Below are positions 41,052-53,405 of a stretch of DNA of 64,000 bases, piece after piece. Position 1 is the stretch's first letter. Each line of letters starts with the position of its first letter. Source of the DNA: Toxoplasma gondii ME49 (taxonomy: Eukaryota > Apicomplexa > Conoidasida > Eucoccidiorida > Sarcocystidae); contig NC_031477.1 of the NCBI RefSeq assembly GCF_000006565.2, forward strand, positions 3,132,043 through 3,196,042, read 5' to 3'. Under the pieces are notes generated by a model. It did not search any database and was not told where the DNA came from. It saw nothing but the letters and a program-made list of their open reading frames with translations. The position numbers and the translations under genes are program-made.

Positions 41052-43523
41052 TTGTGTATCTCGGTACTTGTGTGTGTATAGCTGTATATATGTATATAGT
41101 CCTGCATATAAAGAGAACCTTATGAGGACTGTGAAGACTCCTGAGTGGACCTCCAGCAAGAAAAGGAGAAGAAAGAAAAGCAGAGAAGGGAGAAAGGAAA
41201 CTGATTACAACGGTGGACACCAGAAGTCGGCGACCGCCAGAGAAGCCGAGCATCCGGTAGATCAGGAAGATGCAAAGGCTTCAAGAGGGGGGAAGAGACA
41301 GGAAAGAGAAAGACCTAACGAAGCAAGACGCCGACGAGACAGAAGGCGGCGAGAACGAGAAGAGAAAGAAAGCACAGCACGAGGGAGGTTAGGAGAGACA
41401 GAAGCGGGCGTCTGCTTCTTAGCTCATCAAGAATGAACTGAGAACGATGAAAATAAGAAAAACGCACCTTCTCTCTGTCTCTGAATCGCGCGCAGAATCG
41501 CTTCTCTCAGAGGGATACGCACGCGATTGAAAACCTGAGACACACGGGAAGTCTCACGACGGAAAAGAACGAATGAAAATAAAAATCTGCGGAGACAAAT
41601 TGACCCAATTATAGGCGCTGTTTATTCGGAGGGGTGGCCTGAATGGTGCAGGACCCTGGAGTCAAACTCTTCTGTCTATCTTTCGCAGTCAACTGGGGGA
41701 ATGCCCTACACCCAGCTTCGCTTGCATCAGTGTTTGTGTAGACATTCATATGGATATATGCATTTAGCAGATAACCAGACACACACATGTATACGCATCT
41801 ACGTAAGAACAGACATGCACGCGTACACATACGCGTACACACGCATATATCATGATGTACGCATTTGTACATCTAGATAGATAGATAGATATATAGATAT
41901 ATATATATATGTATATATATAGATAATCGTAAAAGCACGCGCGCATATGCAGATGTATGCATGTGTACAGCTCTACTGAGACACGCACATGTTTCATGTT
42001 TTTGAGTTCGTCTTACGAGTTCCTTGAAGATTAGAATGCCCTTGTGATGGAGGGGCTCCTCAGACTGAAGCTTAACGTAGTATCGATCCAGGTAGACGAA
42101 GAATCGCTCCAGCCAACTGACGTAAATTTTGTGGTTTTTCCACCGATGCAGCAACTCGCGGAGAAGCTCTTCCTCTGTCAAGCCCTCGAGGCGGGGGACT
42201 ACCTGCAGCGCCGCAGAAACGCGTACAGCGGAAAGTGAGAGTGACGACGAAAGAGACGCAGCCAAAAGTCGAGAGATAAAAAAGGAGAAAATACACACAC
42301 ATCCGCATAAGTAGTCCGTTCTATAAATACATATATATATACATATATACATATATATATATGTCGTAAAACCTAGGTGTATGCTGCAGGTGTATAGGAA
42401 TATAGAAGAGTCATGGGAAGACACGAATGGCAAGTCCGAAGAATACGGAGAAATGTTTCTTCAGCTCTCCTCACCTCGCGATTAACATACGAAGCTAGCG
42501 CCTCTCCGTAGCGCTGATAGAGCTGGGCAGACCAGTTGTTCGGGTACCGTTGCGTACACATGTTATAAACTGTCCTGCAAGAAGACAAAAGATTTCTGCA
42601 CTGACCTCTCACTCGCGAAATGCCCAGTCGAGACACCGGAAAGCACCCAAAGAAGGCGCTGCACCCGCTCGCGTCTGTCGGCATGTACACACGTGATGCA
42701 AGTATTCATATGCTTCTGCATATCTGCATACATATACAGATATGTATATGTATATATATATATATATATATAGGTATATTTGGCGTTATTTCCATCTGAA
42801 TCTATTTTCTCTTTGTCTCCATTTCTGCGTATATCTCTGCACATATATATATTCTCCTCCGTATCAGTTGCGTTCTCATTTTTCATCAGTATCTCTGAGT
42901 CTCAAATTCTCTCTGTAAAGAAGTATATATATATATATATATATATACGCATGTCGCCTGCACAGAAGTTGCGTCAAGTGTGTAGGCCGGAGAGAAGAGC
43001 CGCCGGTTTGTTGGGGCAAATTATTGGTTGTTTCGAATGTCGCTTCCTTGCGAGAGTGCCCTGTTCCTCCTGGGGCGTTTTCGCTTTGCATGCAGGCACA
43101 GAAGCTTTTTCGGGTGTCTCTGGAAGCTTCGACGCACGATTCCTTCTGTCTGCATGCGCAGGTTCTTCTCCCAGTTCAGCGTCCGTTTCGCAGAAGAAAA
43201 GACTGCGCTTACGTATACATGTCGGAGTACTCTTTTCTTGTGAAGATGCAGAGTTTGCCGTCCTTTCGTCTGCCGAGAGCCTCGCCGGTCCTCAAGAAAT
43301 GCTCCAGTCGACGAATGGCGCAGTCTCGCAGCATCGCCCAGCCTGCCTCGAGATCCACCACGCCCTGCGGCCCTCCCATTGCGCGCGCAACTCCCATGGC
43401 AGGCGGCATTCTCTCTTCAGCTGACGCAAAGGAAGAAGACGAGGAGGAAGAAGAGGAAGAGGAAGAAGAAGACGAAGAGGAGGAGGAGGAAGAAGGAAGA
43501 TAGCACGCGCGCGTCGCTGTCAT
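33943..43523 (-). CDS. CUL1: Cullin-1-type scaffold of SCF ubiquitin ligases
   Basis: CUL1 bridges Skp1/F-box substrate receptors (N-terminus) and the RING protein Rbx1 (C-terminus). Fifteen exons close in phase: 43523-43213, 42574-42475, 42202-42017, 41534-41468, 40636-40446, 39882-39619, 39200-38843, 38343-38254, 37848-37749, 37318-36915, 36732-36625, 36030-35783, 35113-35017, 34400-34333, 34101-33943; 916 residues, TAG at 33945-33943. Diagnostic pieces are MYTTVYNMCTQRYPN, HRWKNHKIYVSWLERFF, QKSLKEAFEHFVNRD, CGAHFTSKLEGML and VQILTTGYWPTYP. The winged-helix end has the neddylation motif IVRIMKARK (acceptor Lys861) and finishes LYRYVA. The C-terminal HQQLLAEVLSQLSFFKP favours CUL1 over CUL3 or CUL4. 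Low-complexity inserts occur near residues 380-455 and in the C-terminal half. The start is ambiguous: ATG at 43523 precedes a poly-Ser run, with alternatives at 43694 (973 residues) and 43409 (878). Confidence 0.95.
38675..38726. repeat. (TA)n microsatellite in a cullin intron
   Basis: An interrupted TA array lies in the intron between the exons at 39200-38843 and 38343-38254. Similar arrays in other cullin introns are at about 39426-39450, 40880-41105, 41890-41930, 42332-42362, 42747-42771 and 42927-42947. Confidence 0.88.
43433..43502 (-). repeat. Coding poly-serine tract of the cullin
   Basis: A (GAA/GAG)-rich purine run on the plus strand reads as more than 20 consecutive serines on the minus strand, inside cullin exon 1 if translation starts at 43523 or 43694. 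If translation starts at 43409 the run is 5' untranslated. Confidence 0.7.
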
Positions 43524-45514
43524 CCTGTCGAGGAGTGTGGAGGCGGAGAGGTACAGAGAGGAGGAGGAGAGAGGAGGAGAGAGCAGGAGGAAGCGGCCAG
43601 CAAAAGAAAGACAATCGTGTCTCTCTCTCTCGTCTGGTGGTGCCCGTGGTAAAGGATTTGCCTTCTCGCAGTTCGCTGAGAAGAAGTCGGGCAAAAGGAA
43701 GAAACGAGACGGGGACTAGGAAACAGAAGAAAGTGAAAAATACCGGAAAACGAGGAAGGAGAGAGCAAAAACAGGGAGAAGGCAGACGACGGACGAAGAG
43801 GGAAAGGCGGGGCGGGAGAAGGAAGGAGACATCAGGGAGACCTTCTCCACTCGCAGCGTAAGGCGCGTGTCTGTGACCCACAGAGACTGAACAGATTCTG
43901 GAGTTCTGCGCTCGAAGAAAGTTCGCAACGGTCGTCCACGACAAACGCCGCGAGTGCAGAGACAGAAGAACGGAAAGGAGAGAAGTGTAGAGACTGCGGC
44001 GACGAGGAAGGCCGAAACGACTTGAAAGGCGAGAGGTCAGGACGGTGTTTTGAGGTGGAGGGAGAGGCAAAAGGACAACCGTGGAGAATCGATTTTCTCG
44101 GCGGGCAGGGAGGAGAGGAAAGCGTAGAAATCTGCACTTTGAAAGGAAATCGAGGTCCTTTTTCGGAGCAGGCAGAACGCCAGGAAACGAAACGGAGGGA
44201 GACAGGCGGTGTGACGGGATGAGGAGACTGAGTGGAGGAAGGTCGAGTAGGCAGCCAAAGGTGAAGAAGACACTGTGCACAGCAGAGAGACGTACCCCAG
44301 GAGGGAGGAAGAGAGGAAAAACAGAAGGAAGGAGTCGCCAGCGGGAAAACCTACTCTGGGCGGCTCCTTCAAGCAGATTGGCCTCGAACACGAGCGCCGG
44401 TGTCTCTGCGGTTTCGCGAAACCGAGAGAAGAGGAGAGAAGACTAAGGGAGAAAAATGGCGCCGTTTCAAGGCCTCTGAAGAGAGGGTACCTCTGTTTTG
44501 ACTAAGGAAGAACGCTCTCTTTTCTCTCCAGAGAAACAGAAGAACATGTGCGAAGAACAAGACACACCGCCGCGCGCGGTGGTGGTGGACCGACAGCAGA
44601 GCCGATTTTAGGGTGGAGGGGAAGCGAAAAACCATCAAAACCATCAAGAATAGCGAGAAGGAAGGAGACTAAGGTACAGAGCGAAAGGAGGCTGGAAACG
44701 ACACCGGAGAGAAAACGAGGAAAGAAGCCAAGGCTCGCCAGGCAGGTCTTCTTGAGCATGCAATGTGCGTTGCGCGCGCTCAGGTTTTTCAAAAGAGTTC
44801 TCCGAGATGTCGCAGCTCCTCAAGAAGGGAGAATGTCGTTTGCACACGGTAGAACGACCTTTTTAGCTTCATTCTTTAGACAGAAAAGCTGTTTCCAGTG
44901 CGTCAGTTTGGGACACAATTCAGGAATGCGAGCGACAAGTCCGAGCGCGCCCAAGAAACGTTGGTCAGCCCGCAGGTTCTGTCCAAGTTACGGGCGTTTC
45001 GGTGTATCGACGAGCAACGAAAAGTTTCCGCCGCGAGGCACGGAAACGAGAAGGGAAATACTTCTTCTCAGAGAACTACTGCAAAGCGGCTCCTCGGCAC
45101 CTCTTCAGATAATACCAATTCTGTACACTACTGAAGGCGCGTACAGCTACGGCCATACGGATATATCTGTCGATCTATCTGCAAGTATGTAAATGAAACA
45201 CCACTTTGACATATATGTATTTACACATATGATCGTAGATGAGGGAGTACATGTGTGTAGAGCTTTGCATACAGGGTACTTGTGTACCATGGCTTCTGGG
45301 GAAAGAGTGCGAAGGGTCTTGATAGGGTCATTCTTCAATATCTGAAGAAGCTCAAGTTCAAGTGAATTTGACAATCCAAGAAGCACTGAAAGCATGGCAG
45401 TTTCAGAGCGTCATTCAAGGTAAGTGTAGAACCAATGTATTTCTACTGTGGCGCATCGCTTTCAAGGCGCTTCTGCCGTCGGGGGCGCCCCTATCTGTAC
45501 ACCGGTTGAAACGT

Positions 45515-45566
45515 ATAAAGATAAACATATATATACATGTACATGTATATATATGTTTATCTTTAT
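45515..45566. repeat. 52-bp perfect palindrome
   Basis: Two 26-bp arms meet with no spacer between 45540 and 45541. The left arm runs ATAAAGATAAACATA... to ACATGT, and the right arm is its exact reverse complement. It would form a hairpin or cruciform. Flanking bases do not extend the match. Confidence 0.9.
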
Positions 45567-48500
45567 GAAAATGGAAGTGGTTGATTGCTTCCACCACATG
45601 TGCTTAACGGCCTTCGCATCCGGGGTTGGAAGTGTGGGAGGCCTCTCGCAGGTTTCGCTAGAATGAAGAAAGTCGTCGACTGTGGCGAGAGCAACTGCCT
45701 TTTACGCAGAAAGCGAAGAAGCCTGAACCGTCTGTTTCACGACATCGGAGACCAAAAACTCCCGTTTTCTCCAAGGACACTGAATATATGCAGTTGCGAG
45801 ATACAGACAGCTAAGGATTGTAAGCCTACACCGTCAAAGTGACGTGCCACTGGTTCCGTTTTTTTCGAGTTAGTGGCGAAAGTTCTCTATCCTGAGGGAA
45901 GCATCCCACATTGACAGGATTTATCGTAGCCGAATTGTGTTAATAAGTGTCTTCCTTCCCTTTTAAGAGGCTTTAGAGCGAAAAACGAGACGTGTCTAAC
46001 ACAACGACACACTCCCAGGATGCATTACGTTCAGATTTCACACCGGACCGGGGTTACAGTTACCTCACTACAGACAGGGGAAGCGACGGTAAATTCACGT
46101 GTAAGACAGGTAAGTTAAACGAGCTCTCGCCGATTGTATTTGTGAAGAGTGATACGTTCATGCATCCAACTAAATCGGGTTCGAAACGCTGTAGCCTTTG
46201 TATGTCAAGAATGCCAATTCTCTTTTCTGGTGCCACCTCTACACGACTCCGTCCGCGAGGCAACGTGGGCAACCGATGTCTACTAGAGACCGAATTTCTG
46301 TTTTTCTCCCATCCGCGAGGTTGCGAAAAAAACGAAGGCAAAGCTGCGGTTCTGCAATTTTTTGCCTGGTTCGGCAAGGAGGGGGTACCGCGTTGATAAC
46401 ATGTAGACTTGGCTTGGTGAGTTCCATGGTGCCTCTAAAAAGGGACTGTGTGAAAGCCGCCCTCTTTGCCTTGGGAGTCTCGCGAGTTAATATGGAGTTC
46501 TTTGTTCCAGCACAGTCTCAAAAATTCACTTAGCGGCAGCGTGCCGTCTGCGTGCTGTCGAACAGGATACCCAAAGGCTGTACGGATTTCTTCTACAATT
46601 TCGCCTCGTATACTGACCAGGCCACATGCAGGTGTGCGTGTTTGTCGGTAGCCACAGGCAAGCTTTCGCCAGAGTTCCGCAGGTGCCTTCTTGCTCTAAA
46701 CCTCGGATCATTCTACATTTGCAGAGAAGCCGGTGGTAAACGTTTCCTGTTTTCGGGGGAACAGCCAGATGAGGTGATGTCTCATGTACCGAATGCATTT
46801 TTTTGTCGCGCATCCGATCTTTGGAGTGTGCAAGACATTTGCCGCGCTTGTCGCGTTAGGTTCCCTCTCCGGAGTCTAGGAAAAGTTGTGTCTGAGCCAG
46901 GCCTGCTGTGTTTTGTAACGGTCACTGTTTACACCTCTATGAAGTTTAGGGAATTCCTTCTTGTGGGGCGTTTCTTGCGCGAAGTCAGCGTAGAAGAAGC
47001 GCAAGTGTGCGCGTTAGCAGAGACACACCGAATATATGCACGCAAGAAGGAAGAAACGCTCTAGTTTCGCGACGAATAAAACGACTCCGTCGAAGGGGAT
47101 GCCAAAAGAAACAAGACGCGTTTCGTTCCGATCCTCAACCGAGCTCTTACTCGCTCTGCGACTTCCCACCTGTTTCCGGCTCCCCTCGTAGCTCCGTCCC
47201 TGAGAAGGCACACCGCGGCAAAGTTCACCGAGTTAACCACGTGCTTCTAGTCAACCACGAGGAGGCAAACTCCGTCAAACACATTTACCAGAACCCGCAA
47301 GGGGATGATACTGCTTTCAACGATTTACACTGAGAGAACGCGACGCTTTCCGCGGTTGCTTCGTACACGCAGACCCGAATTGTTTCACACCACGAACGAA
47401 GCCGACGGAGTTCCTCCTCGGCGCCCATAATTCCAGTGTGGCAACACAGGGCGACGCCGAAGATCAGTGGCGACGTGATGGATCTGGGGAGATTTCGTAA
47501 GCAAATTTGACAACACACGGGAGTGGGGAAGAGCTGTTCGCTGTCTTCACTGTTATGCTGCCCAAGATGAATTCCTAGAATGTGTGCGGCCACGAGGGGA
47601 AAGAACTACGTTGCTCGTCTCCCGAGGTGGTTCGGGTTGGCCCTTTCTTGACGTGTAAAGGATGAGTCTTTGTGACAGACTCTGCTGGTCTACGACGTCG
47701 TTTTCTAACAGTTGTCACAAATCGTCAGAGAAAAAGCCATTACCGGAACGCGGCTGGAGATCCGCAGATACCGCCATATGCATTTCACTTGTCATTAGCT
47801 GGTGAACACAGGATCAAGAGAAGCACGCACGAGGCCACGCTGTCATCCTGTTCGGTTTACCAGCTATGCGTTTCGTCGAAGATGCCGCTTTAGTTCATTA
47901 GCTGCGCATGCGACAGACAGCAGTCTCAGGAAGCACGTATATCTGTGCAACTTCGGCTTGAACAGGCGCCGAGAAACTGGGAGCACGAGTTCAAAATGAT
48001 CAGTGGGCTGGCAGAAGCCGAGTAGATAACATTCCTGACATTCATGACGCAGCCGACGTCGATGGATCCGAACAATGCAGGTGAAGCTCATCCCAACAGC
48101 AGTTTTGCGCACAGCTCCAACGTGCGGTTACAAGGCGTCTCCCTGACCGCAACTTCTCGCTTGATATGATTCTGAGTCTTTGTCACGAGCCCTCTGTAGC
48201 ATCTGCACATGAGACAATCTCCCGTGTATGAAAGATAGGCACCCATGCTTAGCCTGGCACAACCACATACACAAACACTGCAATGCAAAATATGTCTGTA
48301 TTGATAAATGAATGCATACTCATACACCCGTTGGCGTACAGGTGCAGTCAAATGACGCGTACATGTAATCTAAGCTGCAATTGAATTCGTTGTCCTTTTC
48401 TGACTTCAGTGAAGGCCAGGTTGAGACTCCATCGCTTCCGGAGTCGGACACTCCGGCGCCTGCTGCTTCTGACGAGAAAGAAAAAGACCTACGCGCTCTT

Positions 48501-50379
48501 CTGAATTGCACTCCAGAGTTCGGAATTAATCTTGCCCCGCTTCTTGTCGGCCTGTGCGCAGATCCATCGGTATGGTTACATGCAGCAAAGTGGTGGAGAG
48601 GCTCCCTGTGTCTCTAACTCTGTGGCATCGGGGTTCCGTTTTACCGCCTGTTACGAAGTTCTAGATAAGTTTCAAGGCCCAGGGCTTGTCATTGGTTGTT
48701 GTATGTGCGGTGAGCTTCGAGGAAACGCACGGCAGAAAACGAGGCTTCATGACATCGCCCTTTTGTGAATGCAATGCAAGTCCGTGTCCCGCATGCGTTT
48801 CCGTGTCTTCTCACTCGACAGAACAGCGCCAAACGCGAACTCGTATTCCGTGATTTTCAGATTATCGAGAAAGATGAGCCATGGGACTACGAGGCGATCT
48901 TGCAGCAAGTGACAGAAGATTTTATTCAAGAATCCTGCCAAGATCGTTCCCAAAAGGGAAGCAGTCAACCACAGGGGAAGTGACCATTTACTTAGCAAAG
49001 GAGGGGTGGTGTTTGCGGTTAGAGAAAATGCTGGCCGTTCAGTCCTTTGCTGCATTCCCAGTGCCCTCTGCAGCGTATTACACGATTTCCGGATTGTCAA
49101 TCTGAAAACCTAGCGCTTCGGCTTCCCTCCAAAGGCCTGCAGTTTCAGTTTCGCGCGTGCGTTGTCCAATACGCTCACCATCCACTTCCCTATCTATGCG
49201 CTGACAGCCGGTGGAGTGAAGTCGACTGTTGCAAGCCTGCCACTTTCTGCTTGCCTCGGCTGTTGGTGGAGTCGCGGGGACAGCCTGTGACTTGTTGAAT
49301 TCTCATCAGTTCGGAGAATTTCCTCGCAAGCCTTACAAGCAAAGCCCCTCACCAGCGCGTCTCACTCTCGCTGTTCAGCCACAGTCTTAACCCCGATATC
49401 AGCACGGAGTTTCGGTATTTCAGATTCTGTGAATCGCAGCACGTACTCCATGAACACAAACGCTCCCACGCAACACCACGCACTTGCGCACTGTTTCACC
49501 TAACCTTCTTTCTGGAATTTTAGCATGGACAACCGCCTCCCCTGCTGCTCTCGAATATGCCCGCTTCCTCAACGGAGGTCGAGAACCAAATTTTCCTTGT
49601 TCACGCTGATACGCACTACGTTTAGAACTCTCTGTGTCGGACTGTCACCTCCGTAGCGAGTCCTGCACGCGACAAGTAAGCCTGTGAGTTGTTATTTGAG
49701 TCTCTGAGGACTTTCTGTATCACGTGGTGATACTTGGAGTCTGTGCCTCGTCTTCAGAATGCTCACCCCCAGTAAGTCAGAGCGGTAAACCGACAGGGGT
49801 GGTGCGTCGGCGGTGCGCAAAATAAAAACACGAACAAGACCTTAGAACTGTGTGCGGCAATTGCGTCAACGAGGTGAGAGGCGCACGCGCGAAGGCGCCT
49901 GAAAATCGACTTTCTGCTCGCGTAACGAAGAGGTCGAGAAGAATCTGGAAAACATGGAATGAAATCCTTTCGTTTGGTGGCTGGCTCTCTGCAGTGTGTC
50001 CAGACTGGGGAGGGAAGAAATCACTGCTTGCAACCCTGCGCAACCCGTGGCACTGCTGGACACAGAAAGAACACTTACCACCCTCGAGTTTCAAGCAGTT
50101 GAACGCGCCCTTCCACAGAGTTCGGACGTTCACATTTAGTTGGTTCTGTTCCAAGGAACGACCTGAATAAGGTCATTCACCACTGGAGGGTGAGGCACAA
50201 GAAAAAAGTGTAATTCTGCTGGGGGAACCGAGCAGATCAACCCAAGTGGCTGTAGCACGTCGGCCATGTGCATCATTCGCGTGCAGGTTTCTCGCTGCAT
50301 CCTCTCCTTTTTGTGTTTTCCCATCGACTCCCAGCAACACACTTGCAACTTGTCCCCCAGTCTAAGTGGGCTGTGAAAT

Positions 50380-50546
50380 CATCCCTTGTTCCATTTGTGA
50401 ACGATCAGGTGTCTGCAATATACCACGTGGGCATTGAAAACATCCACTGTTCCACTCGTGAAGGACCCGGTGTAAGTTTGTCAGAGCATGGCCATTGCAA
50501 CTGTTCATTGTTCCATTTGTGAGTGCCCACGGGTGAGTAAACATTC
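50380..50546. repeat. Degenerate tandem repeat, about 60-bp unit, nearly three copies
   Basis: Units start at 50380, 50441 and 50501. The shared core is TGTTCCA(T/C)T(T/C)GTGA near each unit start, and the first two units share a GG(G/C)CATTG(A/C)AA end. Divergence between copies is high, so the duplication is old. Confidence 0.6.
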
Positions 50547-53405
50547 TTGGTTTCGAAGTGGCCGCCGAGCCGGCCACAGCGTGTACATGTGGAGAGAAGC
50601 GGAAGTGTGTACGTGAGTAGCTGCGAAATAACGGGTGCAAGTAATTGGAGGCTAGACGACCTGCCGAGAGAGCGAAAACTCTACAGAAGAGAGAGCACGC
50701 GTCACAGAGTTCTTCCTTTTTCACCGCAGACCAGGGCGCCCAGAGATGGTCACGAGCGCATGGGTATTGCGGGGGTTTGTCAAATTCTGTTCTGCGCACT
50801 ACTTGGAAGCATGTGTCGCGACTGCGAGAGGGCGATTGTTTGCGTTTTTCCCGTTTTTCTCCCAGTTTTCGCATCTTCTGTTGGGCATCCTTTTCTCTCC
50901 GCGCCGCCGCGAACGCGTTTTTCCAAAGTCGAAGACGAGGCCTCCGTCTCGGATGCGGCACAGCGGCCTTCTTCTTTGCGGCCGCAGTGCCCGGGTCCAG
51001 CTATCTGCACACTTCTCTCACCTGCCAGGCATGCTGTTTCCGGTTCTCCTGCAGCCATTTCGTGTTCCCGTGGCTTTTCCAGCAGGCTGGACTGTCGACC
51101 GCCCCTGCGATTTTCCTCGCTGAATCAGAGGGGCATTCGTCTTTCGCGCGATTCGCGGCAACGCAGCTTTCCCGTGCTGTGCCGCCGGCCTTGAGAAAAA
51201 GAGAGGTTCAGGATGGAAAGACCCGCGCCCCGGAGAAAGGTGTTTTGCTCTGCAGCCTAGCAGCGGGGCCGGTGAGTTTTCTTTCCGCGTTTCCGCGTAC
51301 TTTTCCGATTCTCTGCCGCCGAGTTTCCCCCTGAATCCGCCTTCCGGCAACGCAGCGACCGTCTCTGCTGCCCGCTGCCCTGTTGCTGGCTGTCCCGCCG
51401 TCGGTTTTCTCCCCTCTTTCGCGAGTACTGTTGCATCTTCTTGTGCATTTTATTTCGGGAAGCTTCCCGGGCCTTTGCGCCCTCCGCAGAATCTCTCGGA
51501 GGCCTGGCGAGCGCCAGAGACGAGGCAGATGCCAACGTGTGGCCGCTCCCAGTCTCGCCTGCTCTCTCGCACAGTTTCACCCCTCGGGTGTATGTACACT
51601 AGACCGACCGACTGGGCAGGTGGCTGAAGGCGGGATAGCGCGGCGCAGCGTCCGCAAAGTTTTCAGTGTTTTTCTGTGGACTTCCTCCGAGACGATTCGC
51701 CGAGGCGATTCAGAGCGCAGCGAGCAGTGCCTCGACCGTTGCCTTTGCCTCCGCCTACCCTCCTTTTCTCCGTCTCTCACGCGCGTTGCGTCTTCTCGGG
51801 CGTTCTTCATCTTTGCCGCTTGCGCCGAGCTTTGTTCGTCGCTTCCCCATGGCCGGTAACAGTCTGCTTGTCAAATCCATTTGGTAGGCCGCCGCAGAGC
51901 GACAGCGAAGAGGATCGCAGCCTCTATTGACTCCGGAGCTCTCGTCTTCTTCCCTCACAGTGGAGACTCTGCAGGTGGAACTGCTCTCTCCGTACTACCG
52001 CGCCCATCGCTTCTCTCCTCTGCTGTGCCGGCCGCGCGCCTCCAGTTTCTTTTCCGGCGAGACAGTGGCCGTTTTTTTGTGCGCGAGCTCTGCATCCCGG
52101 AGGAAGAGGACTAGCAGGAGGTCCCCCGCGGGTGTGCGCGGCGCAGGTGCCCTTGTCTGACTTCGCTGTTTCAGTTCTTTGCGCGTCTCTCCGTCTCTCC
52201 TTTTCTGTTTTCAGAGGCAATGCCGTCCTCTCTCGTGGTGGGGGAGCTGTGAGAGGAAAGACGGAATCGCGCCTTCTGTGGCCGAAGCCTCTCATCTTCG
52301 TCGATGAGTCTTCTTCGCTCTTCCTCCTTGCCACCCATGGCCATTTGCGCGCGCCTCCGTCGCTCTCCTCGGACTTCCGGTGTATGCACACCCCAGGCAC
52401 GTCGCCAGCCAGGGCGTCTGCAGCCGTTTCTGCTCGGAAAAGCTGGGTTTTTTTGCCGAATTTGGGGACGAGAAAGTGGGTCGTCGACACACATCGGCGC
52501 CGCTGTTCTGCTGTCGAGAGAGCGCGTTTCGCCGGGTACGTAGGAACTCCCGGCTGGACACCAGTGGATATTCGTGCTGCGCTCTTCCCTTACGCTGTAC
52601 TCCGCCGGAGCGTTCTGACAACCGAGCGGCTGTTGCCTCCTCTGCGTCCACGGGCGTCTGACTTTTTCGGGTGTCCATCCACTTCCAGAAGAACGGTACC
52701 GCTGCGTACCGTCGGTTGAGAGGAACGAGTTTGCTTTTTCTTACGAGCTTTTTCTGTAAAGTTGTCTAGAACCAGTGCTTGGCTGCACATGCCCCAGTTC
52801 TGGAATTTGTTTTCAGGTGTCTCCCACAACCCTGTTGTCTTTGCTCCAGGTTTTGTGTGACTATTCGTCTGGCTCTCCGAGTGTACGTACACCGCAAGCA
52901 GCAGCGGACGCGCTCTTTTTGAATCTCTGCGGTCACGTCTCCTATCAGGGCCGCTGGCGGTGGTTCGCTTTTTTCGTCGTCGTGTTTCCGAGTTTTGGGG
53001 AACGTTCCACCTCGTTGAGGTTTCTCCCCAGTTGGCTGTTTATCGCATTCCGAGAGAGGATTCTCTGATCATCAGAGTCTCGCTTCCTTTTCCCTCCCGT
53101 CTTCCTCCTCGCTCCTCTCCTCGTCCCTGTGTGCCTTCCGCGTTTTCTGCGCTTTTTTCCGGCACTCCCCTCCCTCCTCCCTTTACGACCGTTGTGCGAG
53201 GAAGTCCAGCTTCTTTGCAGCGCGTCGAGAAGCGAAGGAGAGAGCGGAGATACAGTTTGCCGACTTCCTCTCGAGCTCGAAGCCTGCAGACGCTCGAAGC
53301 GACGGGAAGATCTAGAGGGGCACAGGGGCAGAGCCAAGCACCGAGGAAAACGCAGCTCGTAAGAGACAGTTCTCTCGGTGAGAAGAGCTATCCGAGAAGG
53401 ACACC

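Larger units (their letters stand above)
43524..53405. other. 9.9-kb divergent region between cullin and casein kinase 1
   Basis: No gene is proven here. The first kilobase (43.5-44.8) is purine-rich on the plus strand and should be the cullin leader and promoter. The last 2.5 kb (about 50.9-53.4) is pyrimidine-rich and GC-rich, as expected of the kinase leader and promoter. Between them are exon-like segments on the minus strand (45385-45273, 47483-47331, 50162-50079), one on the plus strand (about 48411-48570), a 52-bp palindrome (45515-45566) and a degenerate tandem repeat (50380-50546). Confidence 0.55.

Noticed and set aside
46552..47064. 170-codon plus-strand frame that reads like protein
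   Set aside because: It starts at GTG, has no recognisable family, and exon-like signals nearby point to the other strand.
50362..50961. 199-codon minus-strand frame rich in Arg and Lys
   Set aside because: Its first codon is GTG. Its 3' half crosses the degenerate tandem repeat, and no acceptor or donor supports it.
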